Both the position numbers and the translations under genes were made by a program. The notes below the pieces were generated by a model that saw only the letters and a list, made by a program, of their open reading frames with translations, ran no database searches and was not told the DNA's origin. From the NCBI GenBank assembly GCA_035420085.1, contig DAOLUH010000022.1:22917-86916 (forward strand): DNA of 64,000 bases, in the 5' to 3' direction. Source of the stretch: DSWT01 sp035420085. Its GTDB lineage: Bacteria > Chloroflexota > Anaerolineae > B4-G1 > SLSP01. How positions within the stretch are numbered: the stretch's first letter is position 1; every line of letters starts with the position of its first letter. Below, in pieces: positions 17,839 to 26,572 of this stretch.

Positions 17839-19119
17839 ATGGTCAAGACAAGAAACAAAAAACTCGCAATCCTGGTCGGCGGTGGGCCAGCGCCAGGGAT
17901 CAATGGCGTCATCCACTCCGCCACCATCGAAGCCATCGTCAATGGGATCGAAGTCACGGGACTGTATGAAGGATTCAAGTACCTCATGCAGGGCCGCATC
18001 GTCGGCAAACAACTGACTATCGCCGACGTAAGCCGCATCCACCGCGACGGCGGCTCCATCCTGCGCACGTCGCGCGCCAACCCGACCAAGTCGGAGAAGG
18101 ACCTCGAAATGTGCAGCCGCACGTTGATTGACGCGGGCATCAACTGCCTGCTGGCTATTGGCGGCGACGACACTGCCTACTCTGCCTACCGCGTCGCGCG
18201 CTACGCCGATGAGCACATGAACGTTCGCATCCAGACGGTTCACGCGCCCAAGACTATTGACAACGACCTGCCGCTGCCAGAAGGCATTGTCACCTTTGGG
18301 TTCGAGACGGCGCGAGAGCTAGGAACGCGGCTGGTGATGAACCTGATGGAAGACGCGCTCACCAGTCAACGCTGGTACCTCGTTGTGGCAATGGGACGCA
18401 AGGCCGGCCATCTGGCGCTGGGTATCGGCAAAAGCTCCGGCGCGACCGTCACCCTCATCCCCGAGGAGTGGGGAAACCGGGAGATTCGTCTGCAAGAAGT
18501 CATTGACATTCTCACGACGACCGTCATCAAGCGCTACGCTGAGGACAAACCGCATGGCGTGGCGGTCGTCGCTGAAGGCGTGGTGGAGCAGATGTTCCCC
18601 GGAGACCTGGACGGCCTGGAAAACGTCGAGCGCGACGCGCACGGCCACATCCGTCTGTCGGAGGTCAACTTCTCGGACATCCTCAAGGATGAACTGCGCA
18701 AGCAGCTCAAGGGTCTGGGGATCAACACCAGCATCATCAACATTGATCAGGGCTACGAACTGCGCTGCGCCGATCCCATCGCCTACGACATTGACTATAC
18801 GCGCAGTCTGGGCGAAGCCGCCGTGGATTTCCTGCTCAACGAAGGCAGCCACGCGACAGTCACTATCCAGCAAGGGCAGATGGTCCCCATCCCCTTCGCG
18901 CAAATGATGGACCCCACCACCGGGCGCACTGAAGTCCGCAAGGTCAACACCGATTCCTTCGTCTTCCGTTCGGCGCGCAAATTCATGATCCGCCTCATGC
19001 CCGAAGATGCTGAGGACGAGATTCTGCTCGGCAAGATGGCCGCGCAGACGAATCTGTCGCTGGACGAATTCAAGGCCAAGTTTGGCTATCTGATCGGCAT
19101 CGCGCCGCGGCCATTTTAA
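17839..19119 (+). CDS. Pyrophosphate-type 6-phosphofructokinase
   Basis: 426 residues, ATG behind GGGGGAG. It phosphorylates fructose-6-phosphate at C1. The phosphoryl-donor loop reads GGDDT, with Asp where ATP enzymes have Gly, and the catalytic loop reads PKTIDND, with Lys before TIDND. Both are hallmarks of PPi-dependent enzymes. Other family features are GGGPAPGINGVI at the N-terminus, MGRKAGHLALG, IPEE, and GYELRCADPIAYD. The length is typical of group II/III PFKs rather than the 320-residue PfkA. It probably gives a reversible, ATP-sparing glycolytic step. It lies just downstream of kduD and before a convergent xylB. Confidence 0.9.
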   Translation: MVKTRNKKLAILVGGGPAPGINGVIHSATIEAIVNGIEVTGLYEGFKYLMQGRIVGKQLTIADVSRIHRDGGSILRTSRANPTKSEKDLEMCSRTLIDAGINCLLAIGGDDTAYSAYRVARYADEHMNVRIQTVHAPKTIDNDLPLPEGIVTFGFETARELGTRLVMNLMEDALTSQRWYLVVAMGRKAGHLALGIGKSSGATVTLIPEEWGNREIRLQEVIDILTTTVIKRYAEDKPHGVAVVAEGVVEQMFPGDLDGLENVERDAHGHIRLSEVNFSDILKDELRKQLKGLGINTSIINIDQGYELRCADPIAYDIDYTRSLGEAAVDFLLNEGSHATVTIQQGQMVPIPFAQMMDPTTGRTEVRKVNTDSFVFRSARKFMIRLMPEDAEDEILLGKMAAQTNLSLDEFKAKFGYLIGIAPRPF

Positions 19120-19267
19120 GTAGACGGTAGACAGTAAACGGTAGACAGGGGATTCTTCCTGTCTACCGTTTTTGTTTGCTGTCTACGGTTCTACGACCGA
19201 TGGTTTGAATACTTCAATAGCCCGGGCTTTTCTGCTCCCGTCTACTGTCTACCGTCTACTGTCTACC
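19120..19267. repeat. Repeat cassette, unit like GTAGACGGTAGACAG with inverted copies
   Basis: Direct units occur at 19120-19148, and inverted units (gtctaccg, gtctactg) at 19157-19192 and 19238-19267. The arms could pair and act as a two-sided terminator between convergent genes. The right edge supplies the stop codon of xylB. Related units occur at 54837-54864 inside a GT39 gene. Confidence 0.88.
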
Positions 19268-20759
19268 ATAAAGCGTGATACGTGGGCGCGAGGGCGGGAT
19301 AGAGCGCGGCAAATGTATCGGCGAGCGCCGCATAACGCGCAACATTCTCCGGGTTGGGCGTGACCACCTCATCGGCGTATCGCACGGCCTGGGCGGCCGC
19401 GTCTGCCACATCTGTGTAGACGCCGCTCCCCACCCCGGCCAGCAACGCCGCCCCCACCGCCGCCGCCTCGACCGTCCGCGTCTGGTACAGCGGGTGATTG
19501 AACATATCCGCCTGCAATTGCAGCCACAATGGATGCTGCGTCGCGCCGCCCGACGCGATGATGCGCTCCGGCGCTACGCCGAGATCGAGCATCAGCTCAA
19601 GCCCCTGGCGCATCCCGAAGACAACGCCCTCCATCACCGCCCGCGCCATGTGCGCGCGCCCGTGGCGCAGCGTCAGCCCGACAAAGCTGCCGCGTGCGCG
19701 CGAATCCATGTGCGGCGTGCGCTCGCCCGCGAGATACGGCTGGAAGAACAATCCTTCCGCGCCGGGCGGGATAGTTGCCGCGGCGTCGGCTATCGCCTGG
19801 TATGAAAGACCGGACATCACACTGTCGCGCAGCCACTTGAGCGCAAGCCCCGCCGCGAGCATCGCCGATTCGAGGTGCCACATATCTGGCATAGCGTGGC
19901 AGAAGCAATGCAGGCGCGCCTGTGGATCATAAGCCGGCTGCGCGCTGGGGGCGAAAAGCTGCCCGCCGGTGCCGATGGTGGATGAGAGCACGCCCGGGGC
20001 GACGACGCCGTGTCCCACAGCCTGCATCGCCTGATCGCTGCCGCCGTAGATGACGGGCGTGCCAGGACGCAGACCCGTCGCCGCCGCGATCTCCGGCAAC
20101 AACCCGCCTGCCACTGCCGCCGACCCGAACACGGGCGGGAGCACTCGCGCATCGAGCGCCAATGCAGCGAGCAGCGGCGCGCTCCAGCAACGATTCGCCG
20201 TGTCGAAGAGCAACGTTGAGGAGGCGTCGCTTGGCTCCGCGCCGATCTCGCCGGTGAAACGGTAACGGACGTAATCTTTCGGCAACAACAAATACGTGGT
20301 TGCCGCAGCGACGTCGGCTGCATGCTCGCGCAGCCAGAGCCACGTCGCCAACATAAAGCCGGTTGCCAGCGGATTCGCCGTCCACGCGGCCAACTGTGCG
20401 CGCCCGATGCGCGCATACACCTCCGCCACCTGCGCCGCCGACCGCTGATCCGCCCAGATGATTGCCGGACGCAGCGCGCGCCCGTGTGCATCGAGGCATA
20501 CCGTTCCGTGCATCTGCCCGGAGAAACCGATAGCCTGCACCTGATCTGCCGGGATGTCTGCCGCGACCACGGCGCGACGCAGCGTGTCCAACGCCGCCTC
20601 CAGCCACGTCTCTGGGTTCTGCTCGGCCCACCCGGGGCGCGGCGTTTCCACGGCGTATTCGCGCGCTGCCATGCCTAACAGCGCACCATCCGGGCTGATC
20701 ATCACTGTTTTGGCACTGGATGTTCCGATGTCAATGCCTATCAAAGTCGGGGTTGCCAT
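19263..20759 (-). CDS. xylB: Xylulokinase
   Basis: 498 residues, FGGY carbohydrate kinase family. It phosphorylates D-xylulose for the pentose phosphate pathway. The N-terminal ATP-binding signature GIDIGTSSAKTVMI, the sugar-binding GFSGQMHGTV and RPAIIWADQRS, the second lobe IGTGGQ, and the C-terminal ASGGATQHPLWLQLQADM all match XylB. The length is typical. It is monocistronic on the minus strand and convergent with the PFK gene. Its TAG stop is formed by the adjacent repeat cassette, so the last residues may be remodelled. Confidence 0.93.
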   Translation of the reverse strand: MATPTLIGIDIGTSSAKTVMISPDGALLGMAAREYAVETPRPGWAEQNPETWLEAALDTLRRAVVAADIPADQVQAIGFSGQMHGTVCLDAHGRALRPAIIWADQRSAAQVAEVYARIGRAQLAAWTANPLATGFMLATWLWLREHAADVAAATTYLLLPKDYVRYRFTGEIGAEPSDASSTLLFDTANRCWSAPLLAALALDARVLPPVFGSAAVAGGLLPEIAAATGLRPGTPVIYGGSDQAMQAVGHGVVAPGVLSSTIGTGGQLFAPSAQPAYDPQARLHCFCHAMPDMWHLESAMLAAGLALKWLRDSVMSGLSYQAIADAAATIPPGAEGLFFQPYLAGERTPHMDSRARGSFVGLTLRHGRAHMARAVMEGVVFGMRQGLELMLDLGVAPERIIASGGATQHPLWLQLQADMFNHPLYQTRTVEAAAVGAALLAGVGSGVYTDVADAAAQAVRYADEVVTPNPENVARYAALADTFAALYPALAPTYHALW

Positions 20760-20837
20760 TGTTCTGCACCTCCTTGAAGACCACCATCTGGACTATACTC
20801 CCTTTCCCGGCGCAGCGCAATCCCTACTCCCAACTCA

Positions 20838-20846
20838 TGCTATAAT
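20838..20846 (+). promoter_or_regulatory. Extended -10 promoter of the TPR/zinc-ribbon gene
   Basis: TGCTATAAT is a perfect extended -10 element about 42 bp before the ATG at 20888; no good -35 is seen. Confidence 0.55.
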
Positions 20847-20887
20847 ACACAGCACGTCAGCAGAAAAGAGAAACTGAGGAACGGAGT

Positions 20888-22267
20888 ATGACGTTCATAG
20901 ACATTCGCGGTCAGCTTGTACGCGGTATCGCTGCCGCTAAGGCCGGGGATAAAGCAGAGGCCAAACGTTATCTGGAGCGCGTGCTGCTGGATAGCGCCGC
21001 AACGCACGACGAAAAAGCGCAGGCGCACATCTGGCTGACCGGCCTCACCGACGCCCCAGCGGAAAAGCGCGAACATCTGGAACACGCGCTGGCTCTTGAT
21101 CCGACCAACGCCGGAGCGCGACGCGGCCTGGCGATCCTCGACGGGCGACTGAAAACCGAAGACATCATCAACCCGGACCGCCAGGCTGCCCCCCAACAAC
21201 CCGAAACGCCGAAACCGGTCGCTGCCCGGCGCTTCGTTTGCCCGCAGTGCGGCGGCGTGATGCAGTTCGAACCCGGCGGAAAGATGATCCGCTGCGCGCA
21301 TTGCGGACATCGCCAGACGATCTTCACCGCGCTCAAGGATGGTCTGGCCGTGGAAGAACACGACTTCGCCGTCGCCCTCGCCACGACGAAAGGTCACGCG
21401 CTGCCGGCCGGGCTGCACAGCTTCCAATGCCAGGGCTGCCAGGCAAAGTTACTGCTCTCCGGGGGAATCTCGACGCAGTGTCCGTACTGTGGGTCCCCTC
21501 ACGTCGTGCAAATTGAAACGCAGGAGATGGTGCAGCCAGAGGGCATCATCCCCTTCGCCGTCACCGCAGAAGAAGCGGAGAAGACTTTCCACCGCTGGCT
21601 TGATAAAAACGTGCACAGCGATCAAATCCGCACGACCCGCGTGCGCGGCCTGTACCTGCCCGCGTGGACGTTCGATATCAGCGGGGAGATGCGCTGGCGC
21701 GGCACTGAACCGAGCAATAACCGATCTTCCAGGTCAGGCTTCGGTCTGACCATCAGCGAAGGCGGCATCGGTTTTGGCGCGACAGGGGGCGGCTATGGCG
21801 GATCGCAGAAGCGCATCCACGAAGGCAGTCACTATGTCCTCGAAGACGATATTCTTATCCCGGCGACGCACACCCTGCCCGAGGATTTGAGTGAGGTCTT
21901 CCACAAATTCCTGCTCAAAGAGGCCGTGCCTTACGATAGCGCCTACCTTGCCGACTGGCCCGCCGAAATCTACACCATTTCGACGTCGGATGCTTCCCTC
22001 ACAGCCCGGCAGATCGCGCTCAAAAAGGGGGAAAAGGCCGCGCGTATGCAGGCGACGGCCAGGGTTCCCAACATCCAGAACTTGCAGACATTTCCGACCA
22101 ATATGTCGGCGCTCTCGTACAAACTGCTGCTGCTTCCCTTCTGGATTGCTAACTATCGCTACGAAGGGAAAATCTATACCGTTGCCATCAATGGGCAAAC
22201 GAACAAAGTGTTTGGACAAAAACCGGCCGGCCTGCTCAAAAAGCTTTTCGGCAGCATCTTCGACTAG
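20888..22267 (+). CDS. TPR and zinc-ribbon protein of unknown function
   Basis: 459 residues. Residues about 1-90 form a tetratricopeptide-like helical region (ALDPTNAGARRGLAIL). Two zinc ribbons follow: FVCPQCGGVMQFEPGGKMIRCAHCG (Cys pairs near residues 117 and 136) and FQCQGCQAKLLLSGGISTQCPYCG (near 182 and 200). The C-terminal 230 residues form a beta-rich domain with aromatic motifs (RGLYLPAWTFDISGEMRW, LLLLPFWIANYRYEGK). Such proteins are often annotated as zinc-finger or replication factor Y-like proteins without evidence. The last strands, YEGKIYTVAINGQTNKVFGQKP, resemble a membrane-peripheral domain seen in other TFIIB-zinc-ribbon proteins. Cellular role is unknown. Confidence 0.75.
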   Translation: MTFIDIRGQLVRGIAAAKAGDKAEAKRYLERVLLDSAATHDEKAQAHIWLTGLTDAPAEKREHLEHALALDPTNAGARRGLAILDGRLKTEDIINPDRQAAPQQPETPKPVAARRFVCPQCGGVMQFEPGGKMIRCAHCGHRQTIFTALKDGLAVEEHDFAVALATTKGHALPAGLHSFQCQGCQAKLLLSGGISTQCPYCGSPHVVQIETQEMVQPEGIIPFAVTAEEAEKTFHRWLDKNVHSDQIRTTRVRGLYLPAWTFDISGEMRWRGTEPSNNRSSRSGFGLTISEGGIGFGATGGGYGGSQKRIHEGSHYVLEDDILIPATHTLPEDLSEVFHKFLLKEAVPYDSAYLADWPAEIYTISTSDASLTARQIALKKGEKAARMQATARVPNIQNLQTFPTNMSALSYKLLLLPFWIANYRYEGKIYTVAINGQTNKVFGQKPAGLLKKLFGSIFD

Positions 22268-22331
22268 CATGACAACACAATTTACATTTCACGTTTCACG
22301 CTCTGCCCATCTTTTTCATTTGGAGGATTAA

Positions 22332-24119
22332 ATGACAACATCAAATAACGTTTCACGGCCTGAATATCCGCGCCCGCAGTTCCGGCGCGATCCGTGGATC
22401 AACCTCAATGGCCCGTGGACCTACGCCTTCGACTTCGGCAAATCGGGTATGCAGCACGGTTTTGCCAACAGCAACGGCTTCGACGGTGTGATCATGGTTC
22501 CGTTTTGTCCGGAGAGTCCACTGTCTGGCGTCAATTACAAAGATTTCATCGAGATGATGTGGTACCAACGCACCATCACCATTCCCGCCGCGTGGGCCGG
22601 CAAGCACGTGATTTTGCACTTTGGCGCGGTGGACTACGAGAGCGAGGTCTTCATTGACGGCGAATCCGTGGGACGGCACTGGGGCGGCACCGCCAGCTTC
22701 AGTTACGACATCACGGCGCACGTCAAACCGGGCCATACGCACAACCTCGTCGTCTACGTGCGCGACGAAGTGCGCTCTGGCGTCCAGCCCAGCGGCAAGC
22801 AGTGTCCGGCCCTCAAGTCGTTCGGTTGTCTTTACACACGCACGACCGGCATCTGGCAGACGGTGTGGCTGGAGGCCGTGGCTGAGTGCGGTCTGCGCGA
22901 CTGCCAGATTACGCCCGACGTGGACAACGCGCGATTTATCGTCACGCCGCGCTTTTACGCGCTCAAAGCCGGCTTGCGTCTCCGCGCGACGCTCAAGGCT
23001 GGCGACGCCGTCGTCAGCCAGGCCGAAAGCATCGCCGCCAATGGAACGCCGTTGATCCTGCCGGTCACGTCGCCAAAACTGTGGTCGCCCGTGTCGCCTT
23101 TCTTGTACGACCTGACGTTCGAGGTGCTTGACGGCGACGCCGTGGTGGATACGGTACAGAGCTACGCCGGTCTGCGCAAGGTTCACATCGAGGGTCATCG
23201 CATTTTCCTCAACAACGAACCGTTCTACCTGCGGCTGGTGCTCGATCAGGGTTTCTACCCCGACGGCATCTGGACCGCGCCGACGGACGACGCGCTCAAG
23301 CGCGACATCGAACTCTCGCTGGCGGCGGGCTTCAACGGCGCGCGCCTGCACCAGAAAGTGTTTGAGGAGCGCTTCCACTACTGGGCGGACAAACTCGGCT
23401 ATCTCACCTGGGGCGAGTCGTCGAGTTGGGGCATTGACGTGAAGGATGTGGTCAGCGCGCGCAACTTCCTGGCGGAATGGCGCGAGATTGTGACGCGCGA
23501 CCGCAACCACCCCTCCATCATCGCGTGGACGCCCTTCAACGAGACGCACGACACCGGCGACACACGCCAGCACTATCGCCTGCACCGCGACGCCGCACAG
23601 CTCACCCGCGACCTTGACCCGACGCGCCCGGTCAACGACGCCAGCGGTTACGTCCACGTGGATACCGACCTGTGGACGGTGCACACCTACCAGCAAGACC
23701 CGGCGCTCCTGCGCGACCAGCTCAAGCCGCATCCACAACACGGACCTTTCCGCAACTTCCCTGACCGGGAAGTCACCTATACCGGGCAACCCTATCTGGT
23801 AGATGAATACGGCGGCATCAAGTGGATTCCGCGCGATGACCTGGTCTACGCCGACGATTCGTGGGGTTACGGCAACGCGCCGCAAACCCTGGAGGAATTC
23901 TACACACGCCTGGAAGGACTGACTGACGTGCTCTTGAGCTACGAGCACATCGTCGGCTTCTGCTACACGCAGCTCACCGACGTCGAACAGGAACAGAACG
24001 GCATCTACAATTACGACCGGACGGAAAAGTTTGATATGGCGCGCATCAAGCGCATTTTTGAGAAGGGTAAGCAAATAACGAGTAATCAGTCATCGGTGTA
24101 TGGATACCAGCTAACCTAG
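22332..24119 (+). CDS. Glycoside hydrolase family 2 enzyme (beta-galactosidase/glucuronidase-like)
   Basis: 595 residues, ATG after GGAGGATTAA. It has three domains. A sugar-binding jelly roll spans residues about 1-185 (WINLNGPWTYAFDF, GAVDYESEVFIDGESVGRHWGG). An immunoglobulin-like domain spans about 185-280 (PKLWSPVSPFLYDLTFEV). A TIM barrel from about 280 carries the acid/base Glu in WTPFNETHDTG and the nucleophile Glu in LVDEYGGIKW. No signal peptide is seen, so it should act in the cytoplasm on imported oligosaccharides. The sugar specificity is not clear. The last 15 residues are encoded by an adjacent repeat cassette. Confidence 0.9.
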   Translation: MTTSNNVSRPEYPRPQFRRDPWINLNGPWTYAFDFGKSGMQHGFANSNGFDGVIMVPFCPESPLSGVNYKDFIEMMWYQRTITIPAAWAGKHVILHFGAVDYESEVFIDGESVGRHWGGTASFSYDITAHVKPGHTHNLVVYVRDEVRSGVQPSGKQCPALKSFGCLYTRTTGIWQTVWLEAVAECGLRDCQITPDVDNARFIVTPRFYALKAGLRLRATLKAGDAVVSQAESIAANGTPLILPVTSPKLWSPVSPFLYDLTFEVLDGDAVVDTVQSYAGLRKVHIEGHRIFLNNEPFYLRLVLDQGFYPDGIWTAPTDDALKRDIELSLAAGFNGARLHQKVFEERFHYWADKLGYLTWGESSSWGIDVKDVVSARNFLAEWREIVTRDRNHPSIIAWTPFNETHDTGDTRQHYRLHRDAAQLTRDLDPTRPVNDASGYVHVDTDLWTVHTYQQDPALLRDQLKPHPQHGPFRNFPDREVTYTGQPYLVDEYGGIKWIPRDDLVYADDSWGYGNAPQTLEEFYTRLEGLTDVLLSYEHIVGFCYTQLTDVEQEQNGIYNYDRTEKFDMARIKRIFEKGKQITSNQSSVYGYQLT

Positions 24120-24150
24120 CCATCACCGATTACCAATCACCACTCACCCA
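24076..24150. repeat. Repeat cassette, ATCACCGATTACC-type units
   Basis: The left half is aacgagtaatcagtcatcggtg and the right half is catcaccgattaccaatcaccactcaccc; they are partial inverted copies. The left half encodes the end of the GH2 protein. The right end abuts AAAGGAGG, the ribosome binding site of the DinB-like gene. Confidence 0.75.
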
Positions 24151-24165
24151 TAAAGGAGGAAAACG

Positions 24166-24648
24166 ATGAACAGCGATCTGACCCTGATTATTGACATAAC
24201 TGAGCGGGAATACCATGGTATGTCGTTCAATGCGCCGCCGTTGCGGACAATGCTCAACAAGTTGACGTTGGAGGAGGTCACGTCAACCGACACTTACGAA
24301 GGGTACTCGGTATGGGGTATCGTGCTGCACGTGCTCTTTTGGAAATACCAGTTGACGGCGTCGCTGGGTTTGTCGGATTTGCCGGACTATCCTTATCAAA
24401 AAGCGAACTGGCCTGCGCTCCCTGAAATCCTCTCCCAAGAAGCCTGGGAGGAAACGCTCACTGTGCTCGACGCATGCCACAACGCTTACGTGGCTGCATT
24501 GCGCACCCTTCCTGCCGGCAAACTGGATGAGAAATCGGAATTCAACTGCTCCTGGGCCGAGGCCATCGCCTGGATGAGCACACACGACACGTACCACATT
24601 GCCCAAATTCGCAACATGGGCCTCAAACACTTCGCTGAGGGGGAATAA
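24166..24648 (+). CDS. DinB-family four-helix protein
   Basis: 160 residues behind AAAGGAGG. The DinB/YfiT fold is suggested by the N-terminal PPLRTMLNKLTLEEVTS, the first metal-ligand position in WGIVLHVLFWKYQ and the last in STHDTYHIAQIRNM. These supply the three His ligands of the family's metal site. DinB-like proteins include thiol-dependent transferases and hydrolases; the substrate is unknown. It lies 4 bp before the next gene, so they are probably cotranscribed. Confidence 0.8.
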   Translation: MNSDLTLIIDITEREYHGMSFNAPPLRTMLNKLTLEEVTSTDTYEGYSVWGIVLHVLFWKYQLTASLGLSDLPDYPYQKANWPALPEILSQEAWEETLTVLDACHNAYVAALRTLPAGKLDEKSEFNCSWAEAIAWMSTHDTYHIAQIRNMGLKHFAEGE

Positions 24649-24652
24649 GGTT

Positions 24653-25213
24653 GTGGAAAGCAAAATCCTCTACTTTGAAAAATCAGGGATAGCCAATACG
24701 GACGTCACACTGCGCCTTGCGCGCGAGCGCGCCGAAACGCTAGGTATCCGGCAGATTGTCGTCGCCTCATCCCACGGGTACACGGCCAAACGCGCCCACG
24801 CGATTTTCGCGGGATTGGATGTACAGATCATCGCCGTCACCATCTGCGGCGGTTTCCAGAAGGAAGGCTGGGTGATGACACCCGACGAGCGCGCCGCACT
24901 GGAGGCCCTCGGCGTCACCGTGCTCACCTCGCTCCACGCGCTCGGCGACGACGTCAGCGACGCCTTCGCCGGTAATCCGCCCAACAAGATCGTCCGCGAG
25001 ACACTGTATCGCTTCTGCCAGGGGATGAAGGTCGCCGTCGAGGTCGCGCTGATGGCGGCGGATGCTGATTTGCTGGACATGTCCCGCGAGATCATCGCCG
25101 TCGCGGGAACCGGCGAGGGCGCAGATACGGCGCTTGTCCTCAAACCCGCCTACGCGCGCAAGTTCAAGCAACTGGAAATCCGCGAGATTCTGGCAAAGCC
25201 CAGAGAAGCGTGA
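24653..25213 (+). CDS. Stand-alone pyruvate-kinase C-terminal (PK_C-like) domain protein
   Basis: 186 residues from a GTG. It resembles the alpha/beta allosteric domain of pyruvate kinase without the catalytic barrel: TLRLARERAETLGIRQIVVASSHGYTAKRAHAIF, IIAVTICGG, MTPDERAALEALGVTVLT, and EIIAVAGTGEGADTALVLKP. Proteins like this are annotated as pyruvate kinase alpha/beta domain family. They probably bind a small phosphorylated ligand. It could be a sensor for the sugar catabolic genes around it, but that is speculation. Confidence 0.7.
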   Translation: MESKILYFEKSGIANTDVTLRLARERAETLGIRQIVVASSHGYTAKRAHAIFAGLDVQIIAVTICGGFQKEGWVMTPDERAALEALGVTVLTSLHALGDDVSDAFAGNPPNKIVRETLYRFCQGMKVAVEVALMAADADLLDMSREIIAVAGTGEGADTALVLKPAYARKFKQLEIREILAKPREA

Positions 25214-25218
25214 GAATT

Positions 25219-25279
25219 GGACAGGATGAACAGGATTTTTCATTGTCTCCATCCTGAAAATCCTGTTAATCCTGTCAAA
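25219..25279. repeat. Inverted repeat cassette ACAGGATGAACAGGATTTTT / AATCCTGTTAATCCTGTC
   Basis: Arms of about 22 bp, nearly perfect, around the spacer attgtctccatcc. It fills the gap between the PK_C-like and URO-D-like genes. The same type of sequence is, to my knowledge, common between genes in several environmental phyla. Confidence 0.85.
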
Positions 25280-25286
25280 AAAAACG

Positions 25287-26504
25287 ATGAACATACAACA
25301 AGAAAGGGATTACGTCCGCGAGTTAGCCCGGCATGTGGCGGAGATCGCCGCCAGCGACGAAAACGCCGCCATCCAACAACGCTGGCGCGACGTCAACGCG
25401 CTGCGTACACCCGACCGCGCGCCAGTGTGGTGTCGCCCCGTCGGTGCATGGGACGAAATCCTGCCTGACGCTGCGCTGGAATGTACCGATCCCTGGCTAC
25501 GAGACCTGGAACGCCACTTTCGCCAGATCCTCATCAAACACGACATCGCCGATGATAGCCCGATTTCGCCGAGCTTCGGCATCCACGCTCATTTCGACAT
25601 CACACCAGCCAATATCTGGGGCGTAGACATCGCACACGAAGAGAGCGGCGTCGAAGGCGGCGCGTGGGGCTACGATCCCCCGCTCAAGACGGCGGCGGAC
25701 TTCGACAAATTGACGCTGCCCGTCTTCACCTACAACGCAGCGAAAACGCAAGCCGCCCTCGACCGCGCCCATGATCTGCTTGGCGACATCCTCGACGTGC
25801 GCCTCACCTGCGGCGCGCCCCTCGGCGCGACGTTGGGCACGCCCGCCGCCGACCTGCGCGGCCTCACGCAAATGATGCTCGACATGGTGGATGCGCCAGA
25901 GTTGATGCACCGGCTCATGGCCTACCTACGCGACGCCACCCTCGCCGCGATGGCCCAGGTCCGCGCGACGGGCCTGCTCACGCCCAATCCCTGCGATCCC
26001 ATGACGTGCAGCGACCCAATCGGCAAACCGGCGGCGGACGGCAGAATCGGCTACGAAAACCTGTGGATGATGGCGAATAGCCAGGAATTCGAGGGCGTCT
26101 CGCCACGGATGTGGCGCACGTTCTGCCTCGAATACCAGCGCCCAATCATCGAGCAATTCGGACTGAGCGCCTACGGCTGCTGCGAGAATCTCACGCATAA
26201 AATTGCGGGCGTACTTGCACTGAAAAATTTGCGCATCTTCGTATGCAGCGCGTGGACGGATCTGGCGAAGGTGCAAGAGGCCGTGGGACAGAATTACGTC
26301 ATTATGTGGCGGCAGAAGGCCAGCGACGTGGTCTTCCCAGACGACACTGCTGTCATCCGGCGCGACCTTGAGAACGGCGCGCGGCAGTTGCAAGGCTTCC
26401 ATTACCAGATTGTGCTGCGCGAATTGCAGACCCTTGCCGGACACCCGCGCCGTCTGCACGACTGGACCCGCATCGCCAAAGAGATGGCCGCGAAGTATGC
26501 CTGA
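25287..26504 (+). CDS. Uroporphyrinogen decarboxylase-superfamily (MtaA/CmuA-like) protein
   Basis: 405 residues. The URO-D fold is suggested by the C-terminal pattern LEYQRPIIEQFGLSAYGCCENLTHKIAGVLALKNLRIFVCSAWTD, where methyltransferase relatives use His/Cys residues to bind zinc and a methyl donor. CCEN fits such a site. It is not HemE: the substrate-binding N-terminus is missing and the sequence is far from that family. It precedes a glycyl-radical activase gene on the same strand (68 bp gap), so the two may be linked. Function is unknown; corrinoid or thiol methyl transfer is one possibility. Confidence 0.7.
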   Translation: MNIQQERDYVRELARHVAEIAASDENAAIQQRWRDVNALRTPDRAPVWCRPVGAWDEILPDAALECTDPWLRDLERHFRQILIKHDIADDSPISPSFGIHAHFDITPANIWGVDIAHEESGVEGGAWGYDPPLKTAADFDKLTLPVFTYNAAKTQAALDRAHDLLGDILDVRLTCGAPLGATLGTPAADLRGLTQMMLDMVDAPELMHRLMAYLRDATLAAMAQVRATGLLTPNPCDPMTCSDPIGKPAADGRIGYENLWMMANSQEFEGVSPRMWRTFCLEYQRPIIEQFGLSAYGCCENLTHKIAGVLALKNLRIFVCSAWTDLAKVQEAVGQNYVIMWRQKASDVVFPDDTAVIRRDLENGARQLQGFHYQIVLRELQTLAGHPRRLHDWTRIAKEMAAKYA

Positions 26505-26572
26505 GTAGCGCAACCGGGAATGACTATATGACTAACGACAACTAGACTTATTGGAAGGAATCTGAATATAGT

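Noticed and set aside
22353..24074. A 573-codon open frame on the minus strand opposite the GH2 gene
   Set aside because: Mirrors the third-codon GC bias of the GH2 gene; the sequence is low-complexity Arg/Val/Ala rich and unlike any family.
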